The notes below the pieces were generated by a model that had not been told where the DNA came from, did no database searches, and saw nothing but the letters and a program-made list of their open reading frames with translations. Below are positions 9,569 through 17,279 of a stretch of 64,000 bases of DNA, in pieces (the first letter of the stretch is position 1; each line of letters begins with the position of its first letter). The position numbers and the translations under genes are program-made. Where the stretch lies: NCBI RefSeq assembly GCF_006716695.1, contig NZ_VFPN01000003.1, positions 186,001 through 250,000 on the forward strand. Direction: 5' to 3'. Origin of the DNA: Klugiella xanthotipulae. GTDB taxonomy: Bacteria; Actinomycetota; Actinomycetes; Actinomycetales; Microbacteriaceae.

Positions 9569-9601
9569 ACGGCCTGCCGGCCCTTCTAGTCGGCAGGCCG
9601 T
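9569..9601 (+). terminator. hairpin terminator after zapE
   Basis: An 11-bp perfect stem (arms 9569-9579 and 9591-9601) with an 11-base loop lies 21 bases after the zapE stop and is followed by CTTCGTTCGT. It separates zapE from the amt promoter region. Confidence 0.8.
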
Positions 9602-9653
9602 CTTCGTTCGTACCCGCAAGCCGAAACACAGTTGTTACGTGGGGAAGCTCGGT

Positions 9654-9691
9654 GTTACGCCGCCGAAACACATGCCGCTGCCTGTCGAAAC
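9654..9691. promoter_or_regulatory. GlnR-type operator upstream of amt
   Basis: The sequence reads GTTAC, 6 bases, GAAAC, 6 bases, CGCTG, 6 bases, GAAAC. The spacing equals the published GlnR box (GTnAC-n6-GaAAC repeated with n6), with one degenerate third element. A further GAAAC-n6-GTTAC pair lies at 9623-9638 and GTAAC at 9708-9712. Placement 100-135 bases before amt fits nitrogen-starvation activation by an OmpR-type GlnR, whose gene is not in the window. Confidence 0.7.
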
Positions 9692-9789
9692 ATTTAGTGG
9701 TGATGCTGTAACAAATGGCCCGCTGGACCTTACGCCCGTGGGAATCCTGCTCCTAAAGCCGTTTTTTACTCACCACAGAAGAGGTTCTC

Positions 9790-11001
9790 ATGAACACAAC
9801 AGTTTGGACGCTCACCAGCGCAGCACTTGTTTTACTGATGACTCCAGGTCTGGCATTTTTCTACGGCGGTCTTGTCAAGGCTAAGTCGGTCGTCAGCATG
9901 ATGATGCTGAGTTTTGGTGCACTAGGATTGGTCGCGGTTCTGTGGATTTTGTACGGTTCGAGTATGTCGTCAATCGACAGCGGAAATATATGGGCCTTCT
10001 CCGGTAGCCCCTTTGCAAACTTTGGTCAAGCCGGGGTCGCAGGTGAAGACCTTATCGGAGTCGCTTATGGTTCAACCTTTGCCATCATCACGACCGCTCT
10101 AATTTCCGGAGCTATCGCCGATAGGGCAAAGTTTGGTTCCTGGATGATCTTTGCGGGTATCTGGGCCACCTTGGTCTATTTCCCTGTTGCAGCCTGGGTG
10201 TGGGGCGGCGGTTGGATCGCTAACCTGGGGGAGACTCTCGGCGGGCTCCCTGCAGTGATTGATTATGCGGGTGGTACGGCCGTTCATATTAACGCGGGGG
10301 CTGCAGCCCTTGCCCTTGCTCTCGTGCTGGGCAAGCGTGTTGGTTTCCACAAGGGCATCACTCAGCCTCACAACGTGCCGCTCGTCCTGATGGGGGCGGC
10401 TCTGCTCTGGTTCGGCTGGTTTGGATTCAACGCTGGGGCAGCGAGTGAAGCCGGAGAGGCCGGGTTAATTTTCCTGAACACAATCGCTGCACCGGCGGCG
10501 GCTATTTTAGGCTGGATCGTGGTGGAGAAACTTAAAGACGGGAAGGCCACCTCCGTTGGAGCCGTTTCGGGCGCTGTGGCTGGGCTCGTTGCAATTACAC
10601 CGGCCTGTGCGAACCTCACGCCGGGCTGGGCTCTCCTTCTTGGGGCCATCGCCGGAGCGGTTTGCGCCGTAGCTATTGATATCAAGTTCAAGTTGGGCTT
10701 TGATGACTCTCTGGATGTGGTGGGTCTTCACCTTGTCGCCGGTATTCTCGGCACGTTGTACCTCGGTTTCTTTGCCACCGGCACTGGTCTGTTTGTCGGC
10801 GGTGATGCCGGCCAGCTAGCGGTCCAGGTTATTAGTGTCCTCGCAATTGTTGTCTACTCGTTTGTTGTGGCACTGGTCATTGGCACTGCGATTGAGAAGA
10901 CGATCGGGTTCCGTGTGACAGCTCAGGACGAAGTGGCCGGTATCGACAGTATTGTGCACGGGGAGGAAGGCTACGCTCTTGAGGCCCAGTCGGTCCGCTA
11001 G
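9790..11001 (+). CDS. amt: ammonium transporter
   Basis: 403-residue Amt/MEP/Rh channel with about eleven membrane helices, starting directly with TM1 (LTPGLAFFYGG motif region as MTPGLAFFYGG). The conserved pore histidines are in AVHINAGAAA and GLHLVAGILG. It brings ammonium into the cell under nitrogen limitation. The gene stands alone: the glnK/glnD genes that often follow amt in actinobacteria are absent, so a PII partner must be encoded elsewhere. Flanked by terminators and preceded by a GlnR-type box. Confidence 0.96.
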   Translation: MNTTVWTLTSAALVLLMTPGLAFFYGGLVKAKSVVSMMMLSFGALGLVAVLWILYGSSMSSIDSGNIWAFSGSPFANFGQAGVAGEDLIGVAYGSTFAIITTALISGAIADRAKFGSWMIFAGIWATLVYFPVAAWVWGGGWIANLGETLGGLPAVIDYAGGTAVHINAGAAALALALVLGKRVGFHKGITQPHNVPLVLMGAALLWFGWFGFNAGAASEAGEAGLIFLNTIAAPAAAILGWIVVEKLKDGKATSVGAVSGAVAGLVAITPACANLTPGWALLLGAIAGAVCAVAIDIKFKLGFDDSLDVVGLHLVAGILGTLYLGFFATGTGLFVGGDAGQLAVQVISVLAIVVYSFVVALVIGTAIEKTIGFRVTAQDEVAGIDSIVHGEEGYALEAQSVR

Positions 11002-11016
11002 GACGTTGTAACTTTA

Positions 11017-11049
11017 GAATCCCGGTCGAGCCTTGCTTTGCCGGGATTC
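11017..11049 (+). terminator. hairpin terminator after amt
   Basis: A 9-bp perfect stem (11017-11025 with 11041-11049) and a 15-base loop, starting 16 bases after the amt stop. No T-run follows, as is common in high-GC actinobacteria. Confidence 0.75.
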
Positions 11050-11113
11050 AAAGAGCAACCTTCACCGCGCACTGGGTCAGTCGGGATATACCACCCTTGA
11101 CTAGAGTTTCTAG

Positions 11114-11186
11114 TGGGCGATACCGGACTCGAACCGATGACCTCTTCCGTGTGAAGGAAGCGCGCTACCAACTGCGCCAATCGCCC
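11114..11186 (-). tRNA. tRNA-Val (anticodon CAC)
   Basis: On the minus strand a full cloverleaf can be drawn: acceptor GGGCGAT/ATCGCCC, anticodon stem CTTCC/GGAAG with loop TTCACAC (anticodon CAC), and T-arm GGTTCGAGTCC. Reads GUG. CCA is not encoded. It is very similar to the tRNA-Val(GAC) 1.4 kb away on the other strand. Confidence 0.95.
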
Positions 11187-11247
11187 GTGGGCCTCAACGA
11201 CCACTCGAATGATCCTACCGGTTTTTTCGGCCTCCGCGAAACTGGGG

Positions 11248-12255
11248 TTAAAGCGACGGGGCCGGGGCCAGGTTGCTGTTGATGACGCGGTTAAGCTCTT
11301 TCGACTTTGCATCCAACTCAAGAAGGCGTTTGCGGAGGTCTTTGTAACGGGTGACATCGGTTTTAAGCGTGTTGCGTGCGGCTTCCAATGCATCGGCCCG
11401 GGTCACGAGTGCTGATCGTTCCGTGTTGTACTGCGTTTGAGAGGAGATCTCCCCATCGCTAAGCCGTTGGTTGAACGAGGCGATATCAGCGTTGAGTACC
11501 CCAAGATCTTCCTGATAGGTGGTGCTGCGGGTCTCTATGGACTCACCCAACTCACTCATCTCTGACTCGATTTTCTCGGCCTCATCCTGGAGTGAGGTAA
11601 AAACCGCGTGGTAGTTATCGAAGAAGGTGACAACGGCTGCTCGATCGCGGAAGGTCTCCGCGTAGTGCTTTTCTAGTTCCCCCGAAAGAGCACCTACTTC
11701 AGTGCCCAGTACCGAGTGCAACTCGTTGACGAAACGATCCTCCGGTAGAGACTGATAAACCGACATACGCTCGGTCAGTTCGGGGTTCGACTTCGAGAGT
11801 TTCTGATACTCAGCGTTGAGCGTTTTGTTGAGATCGGCCTTCTCTCCGTCAGTGAGTCGAGCGTACACCGCATGCAAGAGTTCGTGAGCCGCTGTGACGT
11901 CAACGATGCCATCTAATCTCTCATCGTCCACCATAAACAGGTGGATGCGTGAGCCGGTAAAACAGCCCAGCACATGACCTTCTTCGCTGTGATCAACCTG
12001 TGCGCACTGGTCGTTAAAGAGCGAACTAGACTCAAGCGTGGGGTTCGAGGCCAGAAAAACAAAGTCGCCTCGGTCTGTGAGCTGCATGCGCTCCTGCACC
12101 TGGGTGACCGAGGGGGAAGGCGTGAAGCCCCAGATGGATATTTGGTCGCTGATGAGTTGGCGGTTCGTAAACCCCAGAATGGCTATCACCGCAATAGCAG
12201 CACATGCGAGTGCTGTTCCAAATCGGATTTTGATACTTCGAGCGCGTTCAGTCAT
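11248..12255 (-). CDS. membrane-anchored HELLH-motif coiled-coil protein, putative metallopeptidase
   Basis: 335 residues, family not recognised. Residues about 13-30 form one hydrophobic anchor. Then comes a globular part with AAHELLHAVYARL: H124-E125-x-x-H128 is a zincin motif, and DRFVNELHSVLGTE (E178) is a possible third ligand about 50 residues later, as in gluzincins. Residues about 215-330 are charged and heptad-rich (EAEKIESEMSELGESIETR..., ADALEAARNTLK...), predicted coiled coil. It lies between divergent tRNA genes with no operon partner. Seen: motif and topology; inferred: zinc-dependent proteolysis outside the membrane. The motif may also be structural. Confidence 0.6.
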   Translation of the reverse strand: MTERARSIKIRFGTALACAAIAVIAILGFTNRQLISDQISIWGFTPSPSVTQVQERMQLTDRGDFVFLASNPTLESSSLFNDQCAQVDHSEEGHVLGCFTGSRIHLFMVDDERLDGIVDVTAAHELLHAVYARLTDGEKADLNKTLNAEYQKLSKSNPELTERMSVYQSLPEDRFVNELHSVLGTEVGALSGELEKHYAETFRDRAAVVTFFDNYHAVFTSLQDEAEKIESEMSELGESIETRSTTYQEDLGVLNADIASFNQRLSDGEISSQTQYNTERSALVTRADALEAARNTLKTDVTRYKDLRKRLLELDAKSKELNRVINSNLAPAPSL

Positions 12256-12373
12256 GGTGTATCAATTATGCCGGATCCCTGTAAAAATGCGGGTTTGAAA
12301 ATTTTTCTCCGGCCGATTTTGTGTTCAGTCAATTCTTCCTATAGAGTTTCACAAGTACCCGAGAGGGTGCAGT

Positions 12374-12445
12374 GCGGATGTGGCGCAGTGGTAGCGCATC
12401 ACCTTGCCAAGGTGAGGGTCGCGAGTTCGAATCTCGTCATCCGCT
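12374..12445 (+). tRNA. tRNA-Gly (anticodon GCC)
   Basis: Acceptor GCGGATG/CATCCGC, anticodon stem TCACC/GGTGA with loop TTGCCAA (GCC), T-arm GAGTTCGAATCTC. No encoded CCA. First of three tRNA genes in one plus-strand cluster. Confidence 0.96.
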
Positions 12446-12494
12446 CGAGTAGGCCCAGTAAACCAATTGGGCCACTGGTGGTGGTTCCATCGAC

Positions 12495-12565
12495 GGTGGC
12501 GTGGCCGAGAGGCGAGGCAGCGGCCTGCAAAGCCGTCTACACGGGTTCGAATCCCGTCGCCACCT
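12495..12565 (+). tRNA. tRNA-Cys (anticodon GCA)
   Basis: Acceptor GGTGGCG/CGCCACC, anticodon loop CTGCAAA (GCA), T-arm CGGGTTCGAATCCCG. CCA follows in the DNA at 12566-12568. Confidence 0.96.
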
Positions 12566-12576
12566 CCATATAACCC

Positions 12577-12648
12577 GGGCGATTGGCGCAGCGGTAGCGC
12601 GCTTCCCTGACACGGAAGAGGTCACTGGTTCGATCCCAGTATCGCCCA
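12577..12648 (+). tRNA. tRNA-Val (anticodon GAC)
   Basis: Acceptor GGGCGAT/ATCGCCC, anticodon stem CTTCC/GGAAG with loop CTGACAC (GAC), T-arm TGGTTCGATCCCA. CCA is encoded at 12649-12651. The adjacent gene debris and IS on its 3' side make it a possible integration target, although no att duplication was seen. Confidence 0.96.
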
Positions 12649-12655
12649 CCAACGA

Positions 12656-12693
12656 AACGCCTGATCAGAGACGAAAATCTCAGGTCAGGCGTT
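12656..12693 (+). terminator. terminator of the tRNA cluster
   Basis: A 9-bp outer stem (12656-12664 with 12685-12693) and an inner GAGA/TCTC stem are followed by a T-run (TTTTT, 12692-12696). It ends the Gly-Cys-Val tRNA transcript. Confidence 0.85.
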
Positions 12694-12761
12694 TTTCTAT
12701 TTAACCCGGCGTTGGGCAAGTCTGGCTTATAGGACGAAAAGAGTGGATGGCCCCGGGTGCG

Positions 12762-12922
12762 TCATCCGCTGCCTGCCCATCCGGCGCGTACCCAGAGGCC
12801 TTCGCTGGCGTCGAGGCCGGTGTCGTAGAGCGGTGGCTGGTCTGTTTGTTCGGCTGGCTCGGTGGTGTTGTCTGGGGCGGGTTCTGGTGTGTGTTGGATG
12901 AGTTCGTATGCGCGGCCAGAGG
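12762..12922 (-). pseudogene. 3' remnant of an unknown gene truncated at the IS end
   Basis: The minus strand is open from the IS edge to a stop at 12762 and would encode about 53 residues (ITSGRAYELIQHTPEPAP..., ending GLWVRAGWAGSG). Composition (Pro/Glu/Thr linker, then an ordered-looking tail) resembles a protein C-terminus. No 5' part is found on the other side of the IS. I do not recognise the family. It could also be a chance open frame. Confidence 0.35.
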
Positions 12923-12947
12923 TGATGCGCTCTGGGTGTGGTTCCGG
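12923..12947 (+). repeat. terminal inverted repeat of the IS, orfB end
   Basis: 25 bases starting TGATGCGCTCTGGGTGTGG; 24 of 25 match the complement of 14207-14231. The mismatch is at the eighteenth base (G here, T in the other arm). Confidence 0.88.
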
Positions 12948-12959
12948 CATCGGGTTCCG

Positions 12960-13871
12960 TCACACCCGCGTGATCACGGGTTGACGATTCTCAGCGTAGT
13001 ACGCCGCCTCGACCTCGACCGGGGTACGGTACTCGAGAGCTTCATGGAGGCGTTGGTTATTCCACCACCACACGTACTCAAGCGTCGCGAGTTCGACTTC
13101 CGGGGCCGTCCGCCAAGGCCCGCGCTTGCGAATCAGTTCGGCCTTATAGAGCCCGTTCACGGTCTCCGCGAGGGCATTGTCATAACTGTCACCAATGGTC
13201 CCCGTTGAGGGCATCGCCCCGAGCTCACGCACTCGTTCGGTGTAGACCAGCGACATGTCGTTCGACCCGTGGTCTGAGTGATGCGTGACCCCGCTCAGAT
13301 CCCCGCCGGTATTCCACGCAGCCATATCGAGGGCCTGTAACGGCAGCGCTTCTGTTTTCAATGTTGCGGCGACGCTCCAGCCGACGATCTTGCGGGCGAA
13401 CACGTCGGTGATGAACGCCACATACGCGAATCCAGACCACGTCGCGACATACGTGATGTCCGCGACCCACAAACATCGCGGAGCTACCGCGGTGAATGCG
13501 CGATTCACCAGATCCCTGGGAAGGTCCCGGGCGCTGTCGCTTCTCGTGGTGAAGGTTTTCGCGCGGCGAGTAACACCCTGAACTTCGGCCAAGCGCATGA
13601 GCCTAGCGGTCTGGTCGCGGCCGATCTCCCACCCTTCACGCTTCACGAGGGCATGCATCTTCCGCACCCCATAGACCCCATAGTTGGCCTCATGGAGCCG
13701 ACGCATCTCAGGCACGAGTAGTTCGTCACGCAGCTGCCGGGCAGACGGTTATCGACGTTTCGCTGCCCGATACCCGCGGGAGGTCAGAAACCCACGAACT
13801 GCTGCACGGAGGGTGCGGCAGAGGAACTCGACCCCGAAACGATCACGATACACATCAATGAACGTGATCAT
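12960..13871 (-). pseudogene. IS3-family transposase OrfB, interrupted by a stop codon
   Basis: DDE (rve-type) integrase of an IS3-family element. From ATG at 13871 the frame reads MITFIDVYRDRFGVEF and then hits TAA at 13749-13751; the same frame continues to 12960 with an HTH_21-like region (YGVYGVRKMHAL) and the catalytic domain. The DDE residues are visible in VADITYVATW, HHSDHGSN and SYDNALAETVNG. A second possible lesion is Asp in GSNDMS where relatives usually have Tyr or Gln-Tyr. Internal GTG at 13715 could make a 251-residue N-truncated protein, unlikely to transpose alone. Confidence 0.88.
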
Positions 13872-14182
13872 TTCGTTCGTGGCTGGCCTGGCTCCTTCGC
13901 GAAAAATATGCTCGCTGCTTTGAGCACTTCGTTCGCTTTCTTCAGTTCTGCGTTCTCTCGCCGCAGCCGCCGGTTTTCTGCGGCAACATCAGTCGTGATA
14001 CCAGGTCTCATACCGGTATCGGTCTGGGTGTGGCGATACCAAATACGGAACGTATCGGGCGAGACACCCAACAGGCCTCCGACGTGTTTACTTGCCGAGT
14101 GCAGGCTCGTCTGCTCGGGGAGTGCTTCGGTGAGCATGCGCAGGGCGCGCTCACGAAATTCTCGATCATATTTTCTTGCCAT
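13868..14182 (-). CDS. IS3-family transposase OrfA
   Basis: 104-residue helix-turn-helix DNA-binding subunit starting MARKYDREFRERALRML, with the HTH around GVSPDTFRIWYRH and a C-terminal leucine-zipper-like stretch (AAENRRLRRENAELKKAN). Its TGA overlaps the orfB ATG as ATGA; IS3 elements normally make OrfAB by programmed frameshifting here, but no slippery heptamer is evident. ATG at 14182 is chosen over an upstream reading that runs into the terminal repeat. Confidence 0.88.
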   Translation of the reverse strand: MARKYDREFRERALRMLTEALPEQTSLHSASKHVGGLLGVSPDTFRIWYRHTQTDTGMRPGITTDVAAENRRLRRENAELKKANEVLKAASIFFAKEPGQPRTK

Positions 14183-14206
14183 GCTGTTCCCATCCTTGTA
14201 CAAAAA

Positions 14207-14231
14207 CCGGAACAACACCCAGAGCGCATCA
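14207..14231 (+). repeat. terminal inverted repeat of the IS, orfA end
   Basis: Complementary partner of 12923-12947, ending GCGCATCA at 14231. The orfA promoter should lie just inside it. Confidence 0.88.
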
Positions 14232-14238
14232 CACTTCA

Positions 14239-14247
14239 TGGTATAGT
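14239..14247 (+). promoter_or_regulatory. extended -10 promoter of the guanidine riboswitch transcript
   Basis: TGGTATAGT contains an extended -10 (TGn then TATAGT). It starts 7 bases outside the IS edge, so any -35 would lie in the IS terminal repeat; the extended -10 may suffice. Predicted start near 14254, giving a short lead into the riboswitch. Confidence 0.5.
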
Positions 14248-14273
14248 GCGTTACGTTCGCGGGTCATCGCGGG

Positions 14274-14315
14274 CCCGGACGAGGGATCAGTACCCGGAAC
14301 GCGACAAGACTGGCC
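14274..14315 (+). promoter_or_regulatory. guanidine-III (ykkC-III) riboswitch
   Basis: The conserved guanidine-III signature is present in order: CCGGACGAGG (14275-14284), GTACCCGG (14290-14297) and GACAAGAC (14303-14310), as in the Thermobifida fusca aptamer. The two CCGG segments form the stem. The segment after ACGAGG (GATCA) pairs imperfectly with TGGCC after GACAAGAC to make the pseudoknot. The gdx ribosome-binding site AGGAG (14316-14320) follows at once, so ligand binding should control its access. The downstream gene is a guanidinium exporter, as expected for this class. Confidence 0.88.
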
Positions 14316-14327
14316 AGGAGAGCGCTC

Positions 14328-14642
14328 ATGTCGTGGATTATTTTGATACTGTCGGGAATCTTTGAAGCCGTGTGGGCTACCGCTCTCGGCGCTTCATCTG
14401 GGTTCACCAAATTAGTCCCCACGCTTGTCTTTGGTGGTGCGCTCGTTCTGAGCATGGTTGGCCTGGCCTGGGCTATGCGAGATATTGAGACAGGCACCGC
14501 GTACGCGGTGTGGGTAGGCATTGGCGCCGCTTTAACGGTTACTTACTCCTTTATTAGCGGGGCTGCGGATGTTTCGGTTGTCAAAATATTGCTCATAGTC
14601 GGGCTGGTTGGTTGCGTGCTTGGGCTGAAAGCCGTTTCGTAA
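14328..14642 (+). CDS. gdx: SMR-family guanidinium exporter Gdx (SugE type)
   Basis: 104-residue, four-helix small multidrug resistance protein. It matches the SugE/Gdx subtype: MSWIILILSGIFEAVWAT with the essential Glu13, and AWAMRDIETGTAYAVWVGIGA. Gdx proteins export guanidinium in exchange for protons as dual-topology homodimers, and a single gene is enough. The guanidine-III riboswitch directly upstream supports export of guanidinium rather than quaternary ammonium compounds. AGGAG lies 7 bases before the ATG. Formerly annotated as quaternary ammonium resistance proteins. Confidence 0.93.
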   Translation: MSWIILILSGIFEAVWATALGASSGFTKLVPTLVFGGALVLSMVGLAWAMRDIETGTAYAVWVGIGAALTVTYSFISGAADVSVVKILLIVGLVGCVLGLKAVS

Positions 14643-14711
14643 CTCCCACGGAGGGTTGCTGAAGCTTGTAGAGTTGACTGGTTACAACGATCTAGTCAGG
14701 GAGCACAACTC

Positions 14712-16679
14712 GTGGCCGACGGTTTCTCACTCTTTTCCGACCGCTCTACAGTCGCCATGCGCGTCAATGGAGAGCTTCGTGACCTCGCATCTGAGGTGAC
14801 AGATAGAGACGCGGTCGAGCCCGTGACGATTGATTCGCCGGATGGACTTAACATTCTGAGACACTCGGCAGCACATGTTCTTGCACAAGCGGTGCAACAG
14901 GTGAACCCGGATGCCAAGCTTGGCATCGGTCCGCCCATCGCGGACGGCTTTTACTACGATTTCGATGTTGCGGAAAATTTTACTCCCGAGGACCTCAAAG
15001 GCCTACAGAAGGCCATGGACCGTATTATCCGCCAAGGCCAGCGCTTTATCCGGCGTGTCGTCACTGACGATGAGGCTCGGGCTGAGCTTGCGGAGGAGCC
15101 CTACAAGCTAGAACTCATCGGGCTCAAAAGCGGATCCATGGGTGATGATAATGAGAGCGTGGAGGTTGGTGGGGCTGAACTGACTATCTACGACAACGTT
15201 GACCCGAAGACGGGGGAGACTGTCTGGAAAGATCTTTGCCGTGGCCCTCACCTACCCAACACCCGCATGATAGGCAACGGGTGGTCGTTGACACGTGTCG
15301 CAGCCGCCTATTGGCGCGGTTCCGAGAAGAACCCGCAGCTCCAGCGCATCTATGGAACCGCTTGGCCAACAAAAGACGAGATGCGCGCGCACCAGACCCG
15401 CCTGGAGGAGGCCGCCAAGCGTGACCATCGTCGTCTCGGACAAGAGCTTGATCTCTTTAGCTTTCCGGAGGAGATTGGCTCCGGACTAGCGGTCTTCCAT
15501 CCTAAGGGAGGTATCGTCCGTCGGCAGATGGAGGACTATTCGCGTCGTAGGCACGAGGAGTCGGGCTACGATTTTGTCTATTCACCGCACATCTCGAAGT
15601 CAAATCTTTTTATGACCAGTGGACACCTGCAGTGGTACGCGGATGCTATGTACCCACCAATGTCGCTTGACGAAGAGAGGGACGCCGCCGGAAACGTTAC
15701 CAAGCAGGGGGCCGACTACTATCTCAAACCGATGAACTGCCCATTTCACAACCTCATTTACCGCGCCACAAGCCGTAGCTACCGCGATTTACCGTTACGC
15801 CTCTTTGAGTTCGGTTCGGTGTACCGGTACGAGAAAAGCGGAACTATTCACGGGCTCACGCGCGTACGGGGGATGACCCAGGATGACGCACACATCTACA
15901 CCACGCGCGACCTGATGAAGGCTGAGCTAACGAGCACGCTCCAGTTTGTGCTTGACCTGCTCCGTGACTACGGTCTGAGCGACTTCTACCTTGAACTTTC
16001 CACACGCGATGAAAGTGAAAAATTCGTGGGAAGTGACGAGCTGTGGGATGAGGCAACGAACACGCTGCGTGAAGTCGCCGAGGCCTCACAACTGGAGCTT
16101 GTACCCGACCCCGGCGGGGCTGCATTCTACGGCCCCAAGATTTCCGTTCAGGCCCGTGATGCCATTGGTCGCACATGGCAAATGTCAACCATTCAACTCG
16201 ATTTTAACCTGCCCGAGCGATTTGATCTGGAGTATACGGCCCCGGACGGTACCCGCCAACGTCCTGTGATGATTCACCGTGCGCTCTTTGGGTCTATCGA
16301 GCGGTTCTTTGCTGTTCTCACGGAGCACTATGCTGGAGCCTTTCCTGTGTGGCTGGCTCCCGTTCAGGTTGTGGGTATTCCTGTTGCCGAGGATTACGTT
16401 GATTATCTGGCCGATGTTGTTGACCAGCTCCAGACCTATGGAGTTCGTGCGGAGGTTGACCGTTCCGATGACCGGATGCAGAAAAAGATTCGCAATCACA
16501 CGAAAGCGAAAGTGCCCTTCCAACTCATCGTGGGAGAAGAAGACCGTAACGCAGGTGCTGTGAGTTTTCGTTTCCGCGATGGGACACAGCTTAACGGTGT
16601 GCCGGTTGCTGATGCTGTTGCCCGTATCCGTGAGTCCATCCGCTCGCACGAGCAAGTTGTGACCTCATGGGCCGATTAG
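14712..16679 (+). CDS. thrS: threonyl-tRNA synthetase
   Basis: 655-residue class II synthetase: N-terminal TGS domain (residues 1-65), editing domain with [11 protein letters not shown] (residues about 55-65) and SAD-like metal sites, catalytic core with motif 2 ([30 protein letters not shown]) and motif 3 ([13 protein letters not shown]), then the anticodon-binding domain. Start is GTG at 14712 ([10 protein letters not shown]) after GGGAG. No T-box is seen in the short leader. The end overlaps the HIT gene by 13 bases. Confidence 0.97.
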   Translation: MADGFSLFSDRSTVAMRVNGELRDLASEVTDRDAVEPVTIDSPDGLNILRHSAAHVLAQAVQQVNPDAKLGIGPPIADGFYYDFDVAENFTPEDLKGLQKAMDRIIRQGQRFIRRVVTDDEARAELAEEPYKLELIGLKSGSMGDDNESVEVGGAELTIYDNVDPKTGETVWKDLCRGPHLPNTRMIGNGWSLTRVAAAYWRGSEKNPQLQRIYGTAWPTKDEMRAHQTRLEEAAKRDHRRLGQELDLFSFPEEIGSGLAVFHPKGGIVRRQMEDYSRRRHEESGYDFVYSPHISKSNLFMTSGHLQWYADAMYPPMSLDEERDAAGNVTKQGADYYLKPMNCPFHNLIYRATSRSYRDLPLRLFEFGSVYRYEKSGTIHGLTRVRGMTQDDAHIYTTRDLMKAELTSTLQFVLDLLRDYGLSDFYLELSTRDESEKFVGSDELWDEATNTLREVAEASQLELVPDPGGAAFYGPKISVQARDAIGRTWQMSTIQLDFNLPERFDLEYTAPDGTRQRPVMIHRALFGSIERFFAVLTEHYAGAFPVWLAPVQVVGIPVAEDYVDYLADVVDQLQTYGVRAEVDRSDDRMQKKIRNHTKAKVPFQLIVGEEDRNAGAVSFRFRDGTQLNGVPVADAVARIRESIRSHEQVVTSWAD

Positions 16680-17260
16680 ATCTTGACTCGTACTCCGGCG
16701 CGGGCAGTGCGGAGAAGTCGGGTGATCCCGACGTCACGGACTCTGCCCACCTTGCCGGAGTGCCCGATGAGTTTCAGAGACTCTGGACCCCACACCGGAT
16801 GGTGTATATCCAGACTGGACAGCAACCTTCTGCTGCCGACTGTCCATTTTGTTTTGCGCCACGGGGGTCCGACGAAGATGGTCTGATCGTCGCTCGTGGG
16901 GTCCACGCGTTTGTTCTGCTGAATCTGTTCCCCTATAACAGTGGACACCTATTGGTGTGTCCGTACCGGCACATCTCGACGTACGATCTGGCGACGTCTG
17001 CAGAAATTGCAGAGATTGGAGAGTTGACACAAACAGCCATGCGCGTCATCCGCCAAGTATCTCGAAACGACGGCTTCAATATTGGTATGAACCAGGGTGA
17101 GGTCGCCGGGGCGGGTATCGCCGGTCACCTGCATCAACACATTGTTCCGCGCTGGGCGCAAGACGCAAACTTTATGCCAATCATCGCCAAGACAAAAGCC
17201 CTGCCCCAGCTTTTGGGCGACGTTCGTCGTGCTGTATCCAATGCCTGGCCCATAACCTGA
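16667..17260 (+). CDS. HIT-domain protein (AP4A phosphorylase/hydrolase-like)
   Basis: 197-residue histidine-triad protein with the signature [11 protein letters not shown] near residue 145; the middle histidine is the nucleotidyl-transfer nucleophile. A CPFC cysteine pair near residue 60 matches the zinc-binding actinobacterial branch. It probably cleaves Ap4A or related nucleotides. It starts inside thrS (13-base overlap), a conserved pairing in actinobacteria. In mycobacteria pgsA and PIM genes follow, but here pdxS follows directly. Confidence 0.9.
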   Translation: MGRLDLDSYSGAGSAEKSGDPDVTDSAHLAGVPDEFQRLWTPHRMVYIQTGQQPSAADCPFCFAPRGSDEDGLIVARGVHAFVLLNLFPYNSGHLLVCPYRHISTYDLATSAEIAEIGELTQTAMRVIRQVSRNDGFNIGMNQGEVAGAGIAGHLHQHIVPRWAQDANFMPIIAKTKALPQLLGDVRRAVSNAWPIT

Positions 17261-17266
17261 CTCGAG

Positions 17267-17272
17267 TAGGAT
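17267..17272 (+). promoter_or_regulatory. -10-like element giving a possible leaderless pdxS transcript
   Basis: TAGGAT ends 7 bases before the pdxS ATG at 17280, the spacing expected if transcription starts on the first base of the start codon. No -35 consensus is obvious. Confidence 0.4.
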
Positions 17273-17279
17273 GCTTTTC

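Larger units (their letters stand above)
12923..14231 (-). mobile_element. IS3-family insertion sequence, decayed copy
   Basis: 1309-bp element bounded by 25-bp terminal inverted repeats with 24 matches, ending TGATGCG...CGCATCA as IS3 elements do (TG...CA). It contains orfA and orfB on the minus strand in the usual overlapping arrangement. orfB is broken by an in-frame TAA. No 3-4 bp target duplication is visible: flanks are AGG on the left and CAC on the right. Other copies would be needed in the genome for mobilisation. Confidence 0.88.

Noticed and set aside
12747-13208. 153-codon plus-strand frame over the IS end
   Set aside because: Antisense to orfB and the gene remnant; runs through the terminal repeat and has no motif.
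14643-14711. Possible T-box leader for thrS
   Set aside because: The spacer is only 69 bases and has no GGTGGNACCGCG core.
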